A stretch of DNA of 64,000 nucleotides from Bacillus sp. FJAT-52991 (GTDB taxonomy: Bacteria > Bacillota > Bacilli > Bacillales > Domibacillaceae), in contig NZ_CP147404.1 in assembly GCF_037201805.1 (NCBI RefSeq), positions 472,501 through 536,500 on the forward strand, in the 5' to 3' direction. Position numbers and translations under genes: made by a program. The notes below the pieces were generated by a model. That model was not told the DNA's origin. It searched no databases and was given only the letters and a program-made list of their open reading frames with translations. Positions 35,399 through 44,874 of this stretch are shown here, in pieces; the first letter of the stretch is position 1; each line of letters opens with the position of its first letter.

Positions 35399-36631
35399 TT
35401 ATTCATTGAAGTAAGAAAGAACCGTTTCTAAAAGAACATTTACCCCTTTTTCGCAGTCTTCCCAAGTAGTTAGTTCTTCTTCGCAGTGGCTTTTTCCATT
35501 GACACTAGGCACGAAAATCATGGCAGTAGGAATATAGCTTGCGAGAAATTGAGCATCATGACCGGCTCCACTGACCATTCGCTTGTAAGAATAGTCCAAT
35601 GATTGAGTGGACTGTTCAAGCAAATTACAAATTTCACGGTTAAACCAAACTGTTTGTCGATCCCAAAGCTTTTCTACTTGCACAATACAATTTTGCTCAG
35701 AAGTATGGTGGGTTAATTCTTGAATAATCGCTTCAACTTGCTGAATGACGTTAGCCTCTTTATGTCTAGCTTCTAATGAGAAGACGACTTGATTAGGGAT
35801 GACGGTGTGGATATTAGGAAAGACATTCATCCGCCCCATTGTAAAGACTAAGTCGGAATCTAGTGCGCTTAGTCGTTCGCGCGCTTTCGTAATTAATTCA
35901 TTAGCCGTAAATAGAGCATCCTTTCTTATATACATCGGCGTTGTGCCAGCATGATCGGATTCCCCAGTCACTGTAATTTCATAACAGACCATTCCTAATA
36001 CACATTCGACGACGCCTATAGATAATGATTCTTTTTCAAGAATAGGCCCTTGCTCAATATGCAATTCTAAAAATGCTGTTGCTTCCTTTAATCTAGCCCC
36101 AATATCTCCATTATAGCCAATGGTCTGTAGTGCTTCATTAAAAGTGATACCTTCTACATCCTTTTTTTTCGACATGGTGGCTTTATCGAATTTACCAGAA
36201 AGTACACCAGAAGCCATCATAGATGGTTCAAATCTAGCCCCTTCTTCATTGGTAATATTAACAATTGTCAGCGGTATTTTTGGTTTAATATTGTTATCAA
36301 CAAGTGTGCGAGCAATTTCTAGACCAGCCACAACGCCAAGGATGCCGTCAAAACGACCACCTTTTTTAACAGTGTCCATATGAGAGCCAATCACAATGGG
36401 GGGGTTGTCTTCCACGCCTGCTAATGTGGCATAAATATTACCCATGTCATCGATTTGAATGCTCATTCCGAGATCTTTACAACAGGAACAAAAATAATCT
36501 CTTGCTAAGCGATCTTCCTCTGAGAGGGCGAGTCGAGTGACACCATTGTTTGGTGTGCGGCCGAAATCAGCAAAACGTTCCAATGTTTCTTTCAAACGTT
36601 CCCCATTGATCAACAGTTTTTGCTTCTTCAA
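35399..36631 (-). CDS. M20-family N-carbamoyl amino acid / beta-ureidopropionate / allantoate amidohydrolase
   Basis: A 410-residue zinc hydrolase of the hydantoinase/carbamoylase family. The metal-binding motifs GSHMDTV, DGILGV, NEEG and LHIEQGP are intact, and a dimerisation domain follows (VTGESDHAGTTPM). In the neighbourhood of PreTA and dihydropyrimidinase the likely substrate is N-carbamoyl-beta-alanine, giving beta-alanine, CO2 and ammonia, but allantoate or N-carbamoyl-L-amino acids cannot be excluded from sequence alone. AAGGAG fits the TTG at 36631; the GTG at 36640 directly abuts it. It is transcribed away from the rest of the pathway. Confidence 0.85.
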   Translation of the reverse strand: MKKQKLLINGERLKETLERFADFGRTPNNGVTRLALSEEDRLARDYFCSCCKDLGMSIQIDDMGNIYATLAGVEDNPPIVIGSHMDTVKKGGRFDGILGVVAGLEIARTLVDNNIKPKIPLTIVNITNEEGARFEPSMMASGVLSGKFDKATMSKKKDVEGITFNEALQTIGYNGDIGARLKEATAFLELHIEQGPILEKESLSIGVVECVLGMVCYEITVTGESDHAGTTPMYIRKDALFTANELITKARERLSALDSDLVFTMGRMNVFPNIHTVIPNQVVFSLEARHKEANVIQQVEAIIQELTHHTSEQNCIVQVEKLWDRQTVWFNREICNLLEQSTQSLDYSYKRMVSGAGHDAQFLASYIPTAMIFVPSVNGKSHCEEELTTWEDCEKGVNVLLETVLSYFNE

Positions 36632-36769
36632 ATTGCTCACTCCTTCATATTTTTATAGAAAAAATACTATATAAAGAATAATATCACTAATATTCTGTGA
36701 ATTCTATAAAATATTTATTGTTTATTTTTAATCAATAAATAAAAATACGTCGAATGAGTGCTTATTTCT

Positions 36770-37159
36770 TTATTTTTTTTCTTTATTGTATTGATCTAGT
36801 CCTTTTTTGAATAAATCCAGAATGATATCATGCTGTGTTTTGCTGATCACATGATTTTTAATTTCGTTTAATTCAGCTACTAAGTTTGCATCAAGGTGTA
36901 GGTTAATCGTCTTACCTTTGTCTTTCGGTTTGATTTCATAGCCTTGCTCGGTTTTTTTTGCAAAACCTTCTAGGATCATTTCTTCAGAAAAGCAGGATTT
37001 GTCAGGTAGAATAATGACTTCGCCTTCAAAATATATTTTTGATAGATCCTGTTCAAAGGAAATGGTTAAAAAATGATTGGCTTGTTGGTTAGCCTGCTTA
37101 ATTTTTCGGGCGATTTCCTGATTGGGAACGGTATTTTCTAGTACGATTTTGACCTTCAA
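36770..37159 (-). CDS. hypothetical protein with RHH-like C-terminal region
   Basis: A 129-residue protein not recognised by name. Residues 1-80 form a mixed region. The C-terminal segment KTINLHLDANLVAELNEIKNH resembles a ribbon-helix-helix strand-helix start, which would make it a small DNA-binding protein; this is inference. The TTG start directly abuts the TAA stop of the upstream gene, with GGAG 11 nt away, so the two are translationally coupled. Confidence 0.6.
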   Translation of the reverse strand: MKVKIVLENTVPNQEIARKIKQANQQANHFLTISFEQDLSKIYFEGEVIILPDKSCFSEEMILEGFAKKTEQGYEIKPKDKGKTINLHLDANLVAELNEIKNHVISKTQHDIILDLFKKGLDQYNKEKK

Positions 37160-37699
37160 TTAATCATCAACTCCTTGAATCAGTTGGAGATTTTTTTCCT
37201 TTACATCCTGCAAAGTTTCAAATGATCCTTCTATTTGAATGATATAGTGAAATTCGTCTTGATGTAGGTGAGAATCAATCACCATGCCAATCAAAGGCTC
37301 TTTCTCCGATTGGGTTACGAGAACACGGTCGAGCACCTCATATTCCGGCAATAGATAGCCTTTTTCTTCGTGTAAAAATCGATATGTATCAACTTTCGGG
37401 TATAGAAATCGTTTCTTTCCTTGCTTGGATTGCAGTGCCCAAAATTTATCTTTCTCCTCCACAACCTCACCAAGAAATCCTTCATCTGCCCATCTTTTAA
37501 TGGTGGACATGTTTATTTTCTTACCCACTTTTTTTTCGATTAAATCGATAATCTCTTTGGAAGAGATATAGTTTTCGCGTTCTCTTTCCTGGTCGGTTAA
37601 AGCTTCTAAACGTTTATACAAGTCTTGCAAAAGTAGTTGTTGTTCTTGCAACTTTGTTTCTGCTTTATGGATAAGTAACTCTAATTCCGATCTTTTCAA
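37160..37699 (-). CDS. hypothetical protein with N-terminal coiled coil and HTH-like domain
   Basis: A 179-residue protein. Residues 1-38 form a Leu/Gln/Glu-rich coiled coil. Residues about 45-80 (ISSKEIIDLIEKKVG and MSTIKRWADEGFLG) look like a MerR/excisionase-type winged helix. A mixed C-terminal domain follows. The TTG start follows AAGGAAGG. It forms a two-gene unit with the RHH-like gene. The pair lies between the M20 hydrolase and the divergent preT promoter, so it may regulate the pyrimidine-degradation genes or be an unrelated insertion. Confidence 0.6.
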   Translation of the reverse strand: MKRSELELLIHKAETKLQEQQLLLQDLYKRLEALTDQERERENYISSKEIIDLIEKKVGKKINMSTIKRWADEGFLGEVVEEKDKFWALQSKQGKKRFLYPKVDTYRFLHEEKGYLLPEYEVLDRVLVTQSEKEPLIGMVIDSHLHQDEFHYIIQIEGSFETLQDVKEKNLQLIQGVDD

Positions 37700-37876
37700 A
37701 AACTGTCACGCCTTCCTTTTGCTGATCGATAAGTATAAAGAGATAGTTTCATTTTACACCATTTTTGAGTGATAGAGAACTGAGGCTGAAACTCGAATTG
37801 GATTTATTAATTAAATATACATTGGTAAAAAAGCAAAAAACGACAAAATATAAAAATAAAAAAAGCAATCAATTTA

Positions 37877-37905
37877 TTGACAAACACAGAATGATATCAT
37901 ACTAT
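37877..37905 (+). promoter_or_regulatory. sigma-A promoter upstream of preT
   Basis: TTGACA (37877-37882), a 17-nt spacer and TACTAT (37900-37905). It would give a leader of about 140 nt before preT. The 355-bp region 37700-38054 contains no convincing gene; a 74-codon plus-strand ORF from 37765 lacks a ribosome site and starts upstream of this promoter. Confidence 0.65.
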
Positions 37906-38054
37906 AAACTTCAAGAATATTTAGAAAAAAGAACGTTTTGTGATACGTTACATGAGGGATGGGGATCATCTTTCCTTATTATTTTCTGAGCTTGACGAAT
38001 ACTTGAGAGGCAGTGCAGGTAAAGTGGCATGGAAATCAGTGAGGGGGAATGAAT

Positions 38055-39440
38055 ATGCACTTAAATCGAATGAAGAATAAAGGCATCTCCTTAAATCATT
38101 TAAAAGCCAACTTTTATGAAATGGAGCCCGATTTAACAACGAATGAAGCAGTTGAGGAGTCGAATCGTTGTCTTTATTGTTATGATGCTCCGTGTATAAA
38201 AGCTTGTCCGACTGGTATTAATATTCCATCATTTATTAAAAAAATTGCCTCAGGAAATATGAAAGGTTCGGCTCGTGTCATTATGGAAGCTAATCCTGTT
38301 GGCGCAAGCTGCGCGCGTGTATGCCCAACAGAAGAATTGTGTGAAGGAGCTTGTGTGCTCAATGAAGCCTCTTTACCGATTATGATTGGTAATTTACAGC
38401 GTCATGCAACAAATTGGGCGATGAAAAATGAGGCACAGCTGTTTGAAGCTGGCGAAAAAAACGGCAAGAGTGTAGCAATTATTGGCGGCGGTCCAGCAGG
38501 ATTAGCAGCGGCTCGTGAGTTAGCTCGATTAGGCTATGATGTAACGATTTTTGAAGCAAAGGAAAAAGCAGGAGGGCTCAATACACACGGAATTGTTTCC
38601 TTCCGATTGCCTCAAGAAATTTCGTTATGGGAAGTGGAACAAGTAGAGAAATTGGGTGTGTCCATTCGTACGAATACAAAGGTCGGAAAAGATATTTCAG
38701 TGGATGAAATATTAAAGCAATTTGATGCAATTGTGCTAGCAGTTGGGATGTCAAAAGTACCGATGTTAGGCATTGATGGCGAAGAAGCAGAAGGTGTGTA
38801 TGATGCGATTGATTTTGTTGAAAGGACGAAAACGCCTCCTCTTGAGCAGCAATTCATTGGCAAGAGGGTTGCTGTGATTGGGGCTGGAAATACAGCGATT
38901 GATGCAGCGACTTGTTCCGTCCGATTAGGGGCTAGTGATGTGAAGATGATTTATCGCCGAACAGAGGCGGAAATGACCGCTTATGAATTTGAATATGAGT
39001 TCGCGAAGCAGGATGGCGTGGAATTTAGATGGCTGACACAGCCGGTGAAAATTATGAAAGATGAGACAGGAAAAGTGAAGGCTTTAGTCTGCATGCGGAT
39101 GGAGCTTGGAGCACCTGATGAGTCAGGGCGCCGTCGTCCAATTCCAGTAGCTGAATCAGAATTTATTATGGAAGTCGATGTTGTTGTGAAAGCGATCGGC
39201 CAAACCCGTTATGTCGATTTAATTGAACAATTAGGATTGGAGCATACAAAAGGGGTTGTCAAAATTGATACAAAAACTCACCAAACATCTCATCCTAAAA
39301 TATTTGCAGCGGGGGATGTTATTTTTGGAGATGGTCAAGGAGAGGCGATGGTCGTTACAGCAGCCCAACAGGGGAAACTAACCGCTTATGCCATTCATCA
39401 GCAATTGATTGTGGATCATGTATCTTTAGAAAACGTATAA
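38055..39440 (+). CDS. preT: dihydropyrimidine dehydrogenase (NAD+) subunit PreT
   Basis: A 461-residue flavoprotein of the PreT/glutamate synthase small-subunit type. The N-terminal cysteine cluster binds iron-sulfur centres (CLYCYDAPCIKACPTG and CARVCPTEELCEGAC). An FAD-binding GGGPAGLAAA, an NAD(P)H-binding GAGNTAIDAA and a C-terminal AAGDV follow. It transfers electrons between NAD(P) and PreA for uracil/thymine reduction. GGGGG is 7 nt upstream of the ATG at 38055; the ATG at 38049 is an alternative. Confidence 0.92.
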   Translation: MHLNRMKNKGISLNHLKANFYEMEPDLTTNEAVEESNRCLYCYDAPCIKACPTGINIPSFIKKIASGNMKGSARVIMEANPVGASCARVCPTEELCEGACVLNEASLPIMIGNLQRHATNWAMKNEAQLFEAGEKNGKSVAIIGGGPAGLAAARELARLGYDVTIFEAKEKAGGLNTHGIVSFRLPQEISLWEVEQVEKLGVSIRTNTKVGKDISVDEILKQFDAIVLAVGMSKVPMLGIDGEEAEGVYDAIDFVERTKTPPLEQQFIGKRVAVIGAGNTAIDAATCSVRLGASDVKMIYRRTEAEMTAYEFEYEFAKQDGVEFRWLTQPVKIMKDETGKVKALVCMRMELGAPDESGRRRPIPVAESEFIMEVDVVVKAIGQTRYVDLIEQLGLEHTKGVVKIDTKTHQTSHPKIFAAGDVIFGDGQGEAMVVTAAQQGKLTAYAIHQQLIVDHVSLENV

Positions 39441-39486
39441 ATGAATACACTAGAACACCATTTAATAAAAGGTAGGAGGAGTTCAA

Positions 39487-40755
39487 ATGGCAGATTTACG
39501 AGTAAACTTTGCCGGTATTAAAGCACCTAATCCTTTTTGGTTGGCGTCTGCACCGCCCACTAACTCCGGTTATCAAGTACAAAGAGCGTTTGAAGCTGGC
39601 TGGGGAGGAGCTGTGTGGAAAACGCTTGGAGATCCAATTTTAAATGTCTCTTCTCGCTTTGCTGGTGTTCATTTTAACGGTCAACGAGTGGCAGGATTCA
39701 ATAATATTGAATTGATTACAGACCGTCCACTGGAAGTAAATTTAAAAGAAATCTATGAAACGAAAAAGCGATTTCCTAACCATGCGTTAATTGTCTCGCT
39801 TATGGTCGAACCGAAACAAGAAAAGTGGCATGAAATTGTTAAGAAGGTCGAGGCTGTTGGTGTCGATGGGTTAGAGCTAAACTTTGGCTGTCCTCACGGG
39901 ATGGCAGAGCGCGGTATGGGGTCTGCTTCAGGACAAGTGCCAGAATTAGTTGAAAAGCAAACGTATTGGGTGAAAGAAGCAGCGAAAACCCCCGTCATTG
40001 TTAAATTGACCCCCAATATTACGGACATTACGGCTACGGCATACGCCGCTGTGCAAGGGGGAGCTGATGCGATTAGTATGATTAACACGATTAATAGTTT
40101 AGCAGGAGTAGATATTGATTCGTGGAAGACGATTCCACATGTTGCTGGAAAAGGGGCTCACGGTGGGTACTGTGGACCAGCTGTTAAACCAATTGCCTTA
40201 AATATGGTGGCGGAATGTGCCCGCAATAGTGAGATTAGTGTTCCGATCTCAGGGATGGGCGGTGTCTCTAGCTGGAGAGATGCTGTTGAATTTATGCTGA
40301 TGGGGGCAGGAAGCATTCAAGTCTGCACCGCCGCTATGCATCATGGTTTTAGCATTGTGGAGGATATGGTAGATGGATTAAATAATTACTTAGACAGTAA
40401 AGGCATTGCTACGCTTGATGGTCTCATCGGTCAGGCTGTGAAAAATTATTCGGATTGGGGCAACTTAGATTTAAATTATAAAGTGGTGGCCCGAATCAAT
40501 CATGATGTCTGTATCAATTGTAATAAGTGCCATATCGCTTGCGAGGACACATCACATCAATGTATTGAACGACTCACCAATAAAAATGGAGAAGCTTATT
40601 TAAAAGTCCGTGAAGAAGATTGCGTAGGCTGCAACCTCTGTTCCATCGTCTGTCCAGTTGATGGAGCGATTGACATGGTAGAGATACCGAACGGGGAGCC
40701 AATGACTTGGAATCAGCGCCAAGCAGCAATTAAACTACCAATGTGTCAATCATAA
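39487..40755 (+). CDS. preA: dihydropyrimidine dehydrogenase (NAD+) subunit PreA
   Basis: A 422-residue protein. An FMN-binding dihydroorotate dehydrogenase-like barrel (1-330) contains NFGCPHG and the KLTPNITDI segment. The C-terminal ferredoxin domain has two CxxCxxC clusters (CINCNKCHIAC and CVGCNLCSIVC). It catalyses the reduction of uracil to dihydrouracil with PreT. GGTAGGAGG is well placed before the ATG. preT and preA are 46 bp apart. Confidence 0.93.
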   Translation: MADLRVNFAGIKAPNPFWLASAPPTNSGYQVQRAFEAGWGGAVWKTLGDPILNVSSRFAGVHFNGQRVAGFNNIELITDRPLEVNLKEIYETKKRFPNHALIVSLMVEPKQEKWHEIVKKVEAVGVDGLELNFGCPHGMAERGMGSASGQVPELVEKQTYWVKEAAKTPVIVKLTPNITDITATAYAAVQGGADAISMINTINSLAGVDIDSWKTIPHVAGKGAHGGYCGPAVKPIALNMVAECARNSEISVPISGMGGVSSWRDAVEFMLMGAGSIQVCTAAMHHGFSIVEDMVDGLNNYLDSKGIATLDGLIGQAVKNYSDWGNLDLNYKVVARINHDVCINCNKCHIACEDTSHQCIERLTNKNGEAYLKVREEDCVGCNLCSIVCPVDGAIDMVEIPNGEPMTWNQRQAAIKLPMCQS

Positions 40756-40810
40756 AGCCTCTTGTTTTTATTTGGGAGAATACGAGTGTAAAAAGGGAGG
40801 ATAAGCCATC

Positions 40811-42229
40811 ATGAAAAAATTAATTACAAATGGAACGATCGTCACGGCAACGGATCAATATGAAGCAGATCTCCTGATTGAAAATGGAATCATCACAGCC
40901 ATTGGATATCAATTAAATACACCCGTCGATGAAGTGATTGATGCAAAAGGGGCGTATATTTTTCCTGGAGGGATAGATCCTCACACGCATTTAGATATGC
41001 CATTTGGAGGAACAGTCACAAGCGATGATTTTGAAACGGGAACGATTGCAGCTGCTTATGGCGGCACAACAACAATCATTGATTTCTGTTTAACAAATAA
41101 AGGAGAGCCGCTTCAAACAGCGATTCAAACTTGGCATGACAAATCGAAACAAAAAGCCGTGATCGATTATGGGTTTCATTTAATGATCAGTGAAGTGAAC
41201 GAACGTGTATTGCAAGAGATTCCTCAAGTGATTGAAGATGGGATTACTTCTTTTAAAGTATTTATGGCTTATAAAAATGTATTTCAAGCGGATGATGAAA
41301 CACTCTTTCGCACGCTTGTGACAGCGAAAGAGCATGGGGCACTCGTTATGGTCCATGCCGAAAATGGTGATGTTATTGACTATTTAGTAAAGGAAGCATT
41401 AAAGAATGAACAAACCGATCCGATTTATCATGCCCTCACACGGCCCCCTGAAGTGGAAGGAGAAGCGACTAGTCGAGCGGCCCACTTAACCGGTTTAGCT
41501 AATTCTCAACTATATGTTGTGCACGTATCATGTGCGGAAGCTGTGGAAAAGATTGCAGCCGCTAGACAAAAAGGCTATCAAGTGTGGGGAGAGACATGTC
41601 CACAATATTTAGTGTTGGATCAATCTTATTTAGAAAAACCTAATTTCGAGGGAGCGAAATATGTTTGGTCCCCGCCATTACGAGAGAAGTGGAATCAGGA
41701 TGTTTTATGGAATGCTTTGAAAAACGGCCAACTCCAAACGCTCGGATCTGATCAATGTTCATTCAATTTTAAAGGACAGAAAGATTTAGGAAGAGAAGAC
41801 TTCACTAAAATACCGAATGGCGGCCCGATTATTGAAGATCGATTTAGTCTCTTCTTCTCTGAAGGAGTGAAAAAAGGGCGCATCTCACTTAACCAATTTG
41901 TCGACATCGTGTCTACTAGAATTGCTAAACTGTTTGGGTTATTCCCGCAAAAAGGAACGATTGCTGTTGGTAGTGATGCGGACTTAGTCATTTTTGATCC
42001 CGAGAAAGAACGTATCATATCAGCTGATACTCATCATATGAATGTCGATTACAGTGCATTTGAAGGGATGAAAATTACCGGGGAACCGATTTCTGTTTTA
42101 TCACGTGGAGAATTCGTGATTCGTGACAAACAATTTGTTGGTCAACCAGGAGCAGGTCAATTTTTGAAAAGAAAGCGATTTCGAAATACTGTTACAGAAG
42201 TAGAAGGAAGCGTGAATATGAAAAACTGA
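40811..42229 (+). CDS. hydA: dihydropyrimidinase
   Basis: A 472-residue D-hydantoinase/dihydropyrimidinase that opens dihydrouracil to N-carbamoyl-beta-alanine. The binuclear zinc motif DPHTHLDM, the carbamylated Lys segment (FKVFMAYK), HAENGD, HVSCAEAV and the substrate-loop GSDQCSFNFKGQK are all present. A strong GGGAGG precedes it. It is the third gene of the pyrimidine-degradation unit. Confidence 0.94.
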   Translation: MKKLITNGTIVTATDQYEADLLIENGIITAIGYQLNTPVDEVIDAKGAYIFPGGIDPHTHLDMPFGGTVTSDDFETGTIAAAYGGTTTIIDFCLTNKGEPLQTAIQTWHDKSKQKAVIDYGFHLMISEVNERVLQEIPQVIEDGITSFKVFMAYKNVFQADDETLFRTLVTAKEHGALVMVHAENGDVIDYLVKEALKNEQTDPIYHALTRPPEVEGEATSRAAHLTGLANSQLYVVHVSCAEAVEKIAAARQKGYQVWGETCPQYLVLDQSYLEKPNFEGAKYVWSPPLREKWNQDVLWNALKNGQLQTLGSDQCSFNFKGQKDLGREDFTKIPNGGPIIEDRFSLFFSEGVKKGRISLNQFVDIVSTRIAKLFGLFPQKGTIAVGSDADLVIFDPEKERIISADTHHMNVDYSAFEGMKITGEPISVLSRGEFVIRDKQFVGQPGAGQFLKRKRFRNTVTEVEGSVNMKN

Positions 42230-42284
42230 AACTCCTTTGCTGTGAGAAGACAAACTCCGATCACTCAAATAAAGGAGAGTTGAA

Positions 42285-43742
42285 ATGAAAAAAAATAATC
42301 AGTATTTGAAATCACCCGATCTTCTACCAATTGCTCATGGTGATAGAAAAATTGGAACGCTTGGATTTTCGATGATGTGGGTAGGAATGGCAGTAGTGTT
42401 AGCGGCTTTTGCGATCGGTGGGGCAGGAGTACAGACGATGCCGCTGACATGGGTATTACTAGCTTCTTTCATTGGGTGTCTAATTATTGGTTTTTTAATA
42501 ACTGTTATTGCCGATATAGGGATTGAACATGGGATCTCTTTTCCGATCTATTTGCGAGCTCCATTTGGCACATTTGGCACCCATCTGCCTTCTGTTCTTC
42601 GAGGAGTCGTTGCTTCGATTTGGTTTGGGATTAACTCTTACTTTGGAGCAGCCGCCATTAACGGGATATTAAATATTATGACCGGATTTGATAACTGGTT
42701 TATATGCTTTTTTGTCTTTGTTGCTCTTCAAGTGATTAATACATCTATTGGAATTAAGGCAGTCGAACAGTTCGCTAATTTAGCAGCTCCAACGATTATA
42801 TTAATTTCCATTTGGATGTACTATACATTAACTGATCAAGCTAGTGCAGCGGATAAAAACGTTTGGACATGGATTGAAAACCCCGTATCAGGAGTCGCTT
42901 TATTTGCTCCTTTTTTAACGGTCGTGCTAGGAAATATGGGGTATTGGTCTACTTTGTGTGCGGATATCTCTTCACTATCTCGTTTTATTAAAGCTCCTAA
43001 GTATGAACGAAATTGGATCAAACGCAATAAAGGAGCCTTAGTAGGTAGTGTAGTTGCTTTACCATTGACTCAAACATTCATCGTTGCCATTGGTGGGGTA
43101 GCCTATATTGCTGTAGGAAATTACGATCCAATTGTTGCTTTACAAGAATCGGCCGGTGGAATCATCTTAGGTGTTTTACTCGTGATGATTGTGTTTGCCC
43201 AATGGTCGACGAATACAACAGCGAACTTAGTGCCTGCAGCTACGGTATTTTCGAACGTTGGCGGCCCAAAAGTTCCATTTTATGTTGGGGTTATCTTTGC
43301 TGGGATCATTGGCATGGTGACTCAGCCTTGGAATCTTTTTAACACGTTAATGCCTTTTTTATTAATTAGCGGCGGAGTGTTATCCGCTATTGTGGGTATT
43401 TTATATACGGACTATTATTTGATTCGCAAACGTCGAGTAAATGTCGTCGAATTGTATGAAAGTAATGGACAGTATAGTTATCATTTCGGAGTGAACTGGG
43501 CTGGTTTAATTGCGTGGTCCATTGGTGGTGTAGCCTCCGTTGTGTTTTCTGAGTACTCTTTTATATTGGGTTTTCTATTATCAGCCGTTAGCTATTATGT
43601 GCTAGCAAAATATTGGTGGTTCAAAAAGTATAAACAAGCAGAATTAGAGGACCCTAGTGATGAAAAGTATTTAGGAATTACTGTCGGACGTGATTGGATT
43701 ATTGAAAGTGAAGACGAAATCAATAGTCAAACGGGTGCGTAA
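42285..43742 (+). CDS. NCS1-family nucleobase/hydantoin permease
   Basis: A 485-residue integral membrane protein with about twelve hydrophobic helices, of the nucleobase-cation symporter-1 family (Mhp1/PucI/CodB-type). The N-terminal DLLPIAHGDRKIG and the GIEHGISFPIYLRAPFG segment in helix 3 are typical. It probably imports uracil, thymine or a related hydantoin to feed PreTA-HydA; the specific solute cannot be read from sequence. AAAGGAGAG precedes the ATG. Confidence 0.9.
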   Translation: MKKNNQYLKSPDLLPIAHGDRKIGTLGFSMMWVGMAVVLAAFAIGGAGVQTMPLTWVLLASFIGCLIIGFLITVIADIGIEHGISFPIYLRAPFGTFGTHLPSVLRGVVASIWFGINSYFGAAAINGILNIMTGFDNWFICFFVFVALQVINTSIGIKAVEQFANLAAPTIILISIWMYYTLTDQASAADKNVWTWIENPVSGVALFAPFLTVVLGNMGYWSTLCADISSLSRFIKAPKYERNWIKRNKGALVGSVVALPLTQTFIVAIGGVAYIAVGNYDPIVALQESAGGIILGVLLVMIVFAQWSTNTTANLVPAATVFSNVGGPKVPFYVGVIFAGIIGMVTQPWNLFNTLMPFLLISGGVLSAIVGILYTDYYLIRKRRVNVVELYESNGQYSYHFGVNWAGLIAWSIGGVASVVFSEYSFILGFLLSAVSYYVLAKYWWFKKYKQAELEDPSDEKYLGITVGRDWIIESEDEINSQTGA

Positions 43743-43778
43743 ATAGTCGATCGACACAAGGTGTAAGGAGGTAGAAAT

Positions 43779-44012
43779 ATGTCATCATATCAAGAATTTT
43801 TAGCAGAAAAACAGAAAATTGATCAATTGTATAAACAAGGGTATGTTATTACTCAAGTACATGAAAATTTAAGTGGTGCCTTTCTAACATTTGAAAGGTC
43901 AGGAGCGAAGGGGCGTAAGGATTCAAGAAAAGTAAAACTGCATATTTTAACAGCAGATGGCCGAAAATATTTTTCTAATCTCCTTATTAATCATCAGAAA
44001 AGCTTAGCCTAA
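43779..44012 (+). CDS. conserved-looking 77-residue protein of unknown function
   Basis: A small basic, soluble protein (start MSSYQEFLAEKQKIDQLY) with a good ribosome site, AAGGAGG, 9 nt upstream. It is the last gene of the preT-preA-hydA-permease unit, separated by only 36 bp. No domain is recognised; beta-rich middle and helical ends are suggested by composition. Position suggests an accessory or regulatory part of the pathway. Confidence 0.65.
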   Translation: MSSYQEFLAEKQKIDQLYKQGYVITQVHENLSGAFLTFERSGAKGRKDSRKVKLHILTADGRKYFSNLLINHQKSLA

Positions 44013-44030
44013 CAAGTATATAAGGGGCGT

Positions 44031-44591
44031 TTAGTTAAACTCTTCATAAGAGGTGGTAAGGGAATTGTCGGAACCATGAATATTAAAGACAAGTGCCACC
44101 TCTATATCTTTAATCTGTTTTTCTTGGTCGTATAATATATAATAAATAATTTCATCATCAATATGATAAATAATTCCATCGTGAGAATGCGCTAATAAGA
44201 AGTCACGCGTATCATTGCCAATTTGCATAGCTAGTTCTAAGGGACTGCTTGTTGCTTGAGGGACTAGATGATGGATATTTTCGTATTTCCAACGTAACGC
44301 CTCTTTTTTTAAACGTGCCTCGCTATATCGATAATTTAAGATAAATGGATTTTGTAAATAAATCTTTTGTGTTAACACCACTGCTTTCTGTTCTTCTTCT
44401 GCATCGGCATGACAAAAGGCGTAGCGGGCTGCCAGTTCCAAATCGTTAATAAGATAAAGACCTGAACCAAATAATGATCGGGCAGCTACATTGTGATTAA
44501 AGGCTCTGAATTCATGGCGCTCATATTTTTGATGACGGACAACTTCTTTCGCTTCTTTATAACTAATCCCACGATAAGCTTTTCTGTCCAA
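44031..44591 (-). CDS. ADP-ribosyltransferase-like protein, function unknown
   Basis: A 186-residue protein. AYRGIS near the N-terminus, GSGLYLINDLELAARYA (about residues 45-61) and DGIIYHIDDEIIYYILYDQEKQIKDI near residues 150-165 resemble the R/H...Y...Q-x-E pattern and the typical IKDI end of ADP-ribosyltransferase folds. This is a motif-level inference; a catalytic Glu cannot be assigned firmly. GGGAGGG is 6 nt from the TTG at 44591 and favours it over the GTG at 44606. It is convergent with the pyrimidine unit, and no antitoxin-like partner is adjacent. Confidence 0.5.
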   Translation of the reverse strand: MDRKAYRGISYKEAKEVVRHQKYERHEFRAFNHNVAARSLFGSGLYLINDLELAARYAFCHADAEEEQKAVVLTQKIYLQNPFILNYRYSEARLKKEALRWKYENIHHLVPQATSSPLELAMQIGNDTRDFLLAHSHDGIIYHIDDEIIYYILYDQEKQIKDIEVALVFNIHGSDNSLTTSYEEFN

Positions 44592-44874
44592 ATTGAACCC
44601 TCCCACTTTATAATGAACCGTTCATTTTTGTTTTTTTATTATAAAAGCGCTTACATTTATGCGTGTAGAAATATAACTACCGACATCAGTAGCTAGTAGT
44701 TATTCGTTTTTATTTGTCACGGGTATATGGAAAAGAAACCTATCCTATATATTTCTAGTAGGTATGAAAAATTCCTCTTTTTGTTTTAAGAATTGAGGAA
44801 GAGTAAAGGGGCTTCATCGCATCCATAAAAAGAAAAGACGAAATCTTTGTGATTCCGCCTCATAATAATTTTAT

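Noticed and set aside
37921..37970. cre (CcpA) site TGATACGTTACA upstream of preT
   Set aside because: The half-sites are 2 nt too close for the 14-bp cre consensus.
37765..37989. 74-codon ORF before preT
   Set aside because: It starts upstream of the strong promoter at 37877-37905, lacks a ribosome site and has low-complexity Lys/Tyr content.
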